Shown piece by piece: positions 62,749-64,000 of a stretch of DNA of 64,000 nt. The translations under genes and the position numbers were made by a program. The stretch spans positions 2,046,001 through 2,110,000 of the forward strand of contig NZ_JACBZX010000001.1 of NCBI RefSeq assembly GCF_013408565.1, read 5' to 3'. The first letter of the stretch is position 1, and the number at the start of each line of letters is the position of its first letter. Origin of the DNA: Janibacter alkaliphilus (lineage in GTDB: Bacteria > Actinomycetota > Actinomycetes > Actinomycetales > Dermatophilaceae). The notes beneath the pieces were generated by a model. The model was not told the DNA's origin. It made no database searches and saw only the letters and a program-made list of their open reading frames with translations.

Positions 62749-63626
62749 CCCGCGGGCACGTCAGGAGCCTGCGGCTCGCGCTGTGGCAGTGCGCCCCGGT
62801 GCCCCGGGAGCCGGCGACCAACCTCGACCGGCTCCGCACGGTGGCGGGGCGCGCCGCGGAGCAGGGCGCCCAGGTGCTGCTCACGCCGGAGGCGACGCTC
62901 ACCGGCTACGACATCGGCGCGCTGGACGACGGGCTCGTCGCCGGTGCCGTGGACCAGGTCGTCGAGGTGGCGCGCGAGACCGGCATCGCGCTCGTCGTCG
63001 GGGTGCTGCGCCGGGACGCGCAGGGTGTCTGGCGCAACTCGGCGGTGCTCGCCCTCCCGGGTGACGACCCGGTGGTCTACGACAAGGCCCACCTCTTCGG
63101 CGACCTCGACCGGTCCCGGTTCGTCGCGGGGGAGCGCACCCACGGCGCCGCGGTCATCGACGGCGTCCCGGTGGCGACCCTGGTCTGCTACGACGTCGAG
63201 CACCCCGAGGCGGTGCGGTCCGCGGTGCTCGACGGCGCCCGGCTGGTGCTCGTGCCCACGGCGAACATGCACCCCTTCGCCGGGGTCAACGACCTGCTCG
63301 TCCCGGCCCGCGCCCTGGAGAACGGGGTGCCGGTCGCCTACGCCAACCACTGCGGCCAGGAAGCGGAGACCCGCTACCTCGGCCGCAGCCTCGTCGCCGG
63401 GCCGGACGGCGCCGTGCTGGCCCGTGCCGGGGGCGCGCAGGAGGAGCTGCTCGTCGTCGACGTCCCGGTCGCCATCCCCGTCGAGGCCGAGGGCACCCCG
63501 GAGCGGGACGCCGCCGACTGGGGCTACCTGCGCGACCGCCGCCCGGAGCTCTACGGGTCGCTGGTGGCCGGTCGCGGCACCGCCGGTCAGGCGACGACGG
63601 ACCACCGACCGAGCGAGGAGAGATGA
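62745..63626 (+). CDS. Carbon-nitrogen hydrolase (nitrilase superfamily)
   Basis: A 293-residue amidase-type enzyme. The Glu-Lys-Cys triad is present: Glu in LLTPEATLTGYD (about residue 49), Lys in VVYDKAHLFGD (about 115) and Cys in ATLVCYDVEHPE (about 149), followed by PTANMHPFAGVNDLLVPARALENGVPVAYAN (read in parts). Relatives hydrolyse omega-amides, N-carbamoylputrescine or other linear amides. The N-carbamoylputrescine or 4-guanidinobutyramide reaction would suit the locus, but a specific call is not possible. Overlaps of 4 nt on both sides tie it to the dehydrogenase and the amidohydrolase. Confidence 0.88.
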   Translation: MTRGHVRSLRLALWQCAPVPREPATNLDRLRTVAGRAAEQGAQVLLTPEATLTGYDIGALDDGLVAGAVDQVVEVARETGIALVVGVLRRDAQGVWRNSAVLALPGDDPVVYDKAHLFGDLDRSRFVAGERTHGAAVIDGVPVATLVCYDVEHPEAVRSAVLDGARLVLVPTANMHPFAGVNDLLVPARALENGVPVAYANHCGQEAETRYLGRSLVAGPDGAVLARAGGAQEELLVVDVPVAIPVEAEGTPERDAADWGYLRDRRPELYGSLVAGRGTAGQATTDHRPSEER

Positions 63627-64000
63627 TGAGCGACCCGGGCCCGATGCTGCTCACCGGACCGGCCTGGTCGGCCTGCACCGGTGACGTCGACGCGCTCGCC
63701 GTCGCCGACGGTCGGATCGTCGCCACCGGCGACGCGGCCCGCTCCTGGGCCGAGGAGACCGGTGCCGAGGCGGTCGACGTCGCCGGGCTGCTCGTGCCCG
63801 CGCTCGGCGACGGCCACGCCCACCCCCTCTTCGGCGGGCTGGAGGCCGAGGGTCCGCAGGTGCGTCCGTGCACCAGCGTCGCCGAGATCGTCGCCGAGGT
63901 GGCCGCCTACGCCGAGGCCCACCCGGAGCTCGCGGTGATCCGCGGCGCCTCCTACGACGGCAGCCTCGTCGACGGCGGCGCCTTCGACGCGCGCTGGCTC
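63623..64000 (+). CDS. Amidohydrolase family protein (3'-truncated by window edge)
   Basis: Only the first 126 residues are visible. The N-terminal beta-sandwich part reads LLTGPAWSACTGDVDALAVADGRIVATGDA, and VDVAGLLVPALGDGHAHPLFGG carries the metal-binding HxH (His-Ala-His, about residues 65-67), as in amidohydrolase-3/YtcJ-type enzymes. These hydrolyse amide or imine bonds in a TIM barrel. The start ATG overlaps the hydrolase stop; a second ATG follows immediately. It is the third enzyme of the unassigned trio, and more of the operon probably lies beyond the window. Confidence 0.8.
   Translation, partial: MMSDPGPMLLTGPAWSACTGDVDALAVADGRIVATGDAARSWAEETGAEAVDVAGLLVPALGDGHAHPLFGGLEAEGPQVRPCTSVAEIVAEVAAYAEAHPELAVIRGASYDGSLVDGGAFDARWL

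Overview
This window is a G+C-rich stretch of actinobacterial chromosome. The evidence is near-exclusive use of G/C-ending codons, many GTG starts, and the actinobacterial gene order ftsY-amt-glnK-glnD-ffh-rpsP-khpA-rimM-trmD-rplS-lepB-rnhB-DUF2469-yraN-comM-dprA-xerC ... rpsB-tsf ... pyrH-frr-cdsA ... rlmN. Gene content and order suggest Micrococcales, perhaps the Intrasporangiaceae/Ornithinimicrobiaceae group; this is inferred from memory of synteny, not from a search. No tRNA, rRNA, CRISPR array, insertion sequence or prophage was seen.

Layout. 0-11 kb: 3' part of ftsY, small envelope genes, the nitrogen-control operon amt-glnK-glnD behind GlnR-type boxes, then ffh and a hydrolase. 11-15 kb: amidohydrolase, membrane protein, and a TSUP transporter divergent from an Rrf2 regulator; this part carries one copy each of two dispersed palindromic elements. 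15-25 kb: ribosomal protein and RNA-modification genes (with a TrmD-acetyltransferase fusion), two signal peptidases, rnhB, comM, dprA, xerC. 25-34 kb: an M23 peptidase, an aminotransferase, a PucR regulator and a divergent branched-chain-amino-acid-type ABC transporter. 34-41 kb: rpsB-tsf, then nadABC divergent from an NrtR-like repressor across putative operators. 41-49 kb: pyrH, frr, cdsA, a semialdehyde dehydrogenase, rlmN, purU, an ornithine-cyclodeaminase-family gene. 49-52 kb: LOG-family protein, a structure-rich 378-bp gap, two small reductases. 52-64 kb: a polyamine catabolic locus with an Lrp-type regulator, aminotransferase and FAD oxidase on the minus strand, and an aldehyde dehydrogenase, a PotDABC transporter and three less clearly assigned enzymes on the plus strand. 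The last gene is cut by the window edge.

How it fits together. The 52-64 kb locus can import a polyamine (PotDABC), deaminate or oxidise it (aminotransferase, FAD oxidase) and oxidise the aldehyde (aldehyde dehydrogenase). The semialdehyde dehydrogenase at 44 kb could finish the route to succinate. A saccharopine-dehydrogenase-like protein, a C-N hydrolase and an amidohydrolase follow in tight coupling and have no certain substrate. The NAD block is a self-contained regulon.

The least explained signals are non-coding. A 70-nt element (perfect 25-nt palindrome, 32-nt spacer, 13-nt hairpin) occurs twice, 38 kb apart, with identical internal spacing. An 18-23-bp-stem palindrome also occurs twice, with its loop inverted, each ending 60-61 nt upstream of a start codon. 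Many genes carry a -10-like hexamer exactly 6-7 nt before the start codon, which suggests leaderless transcripts.
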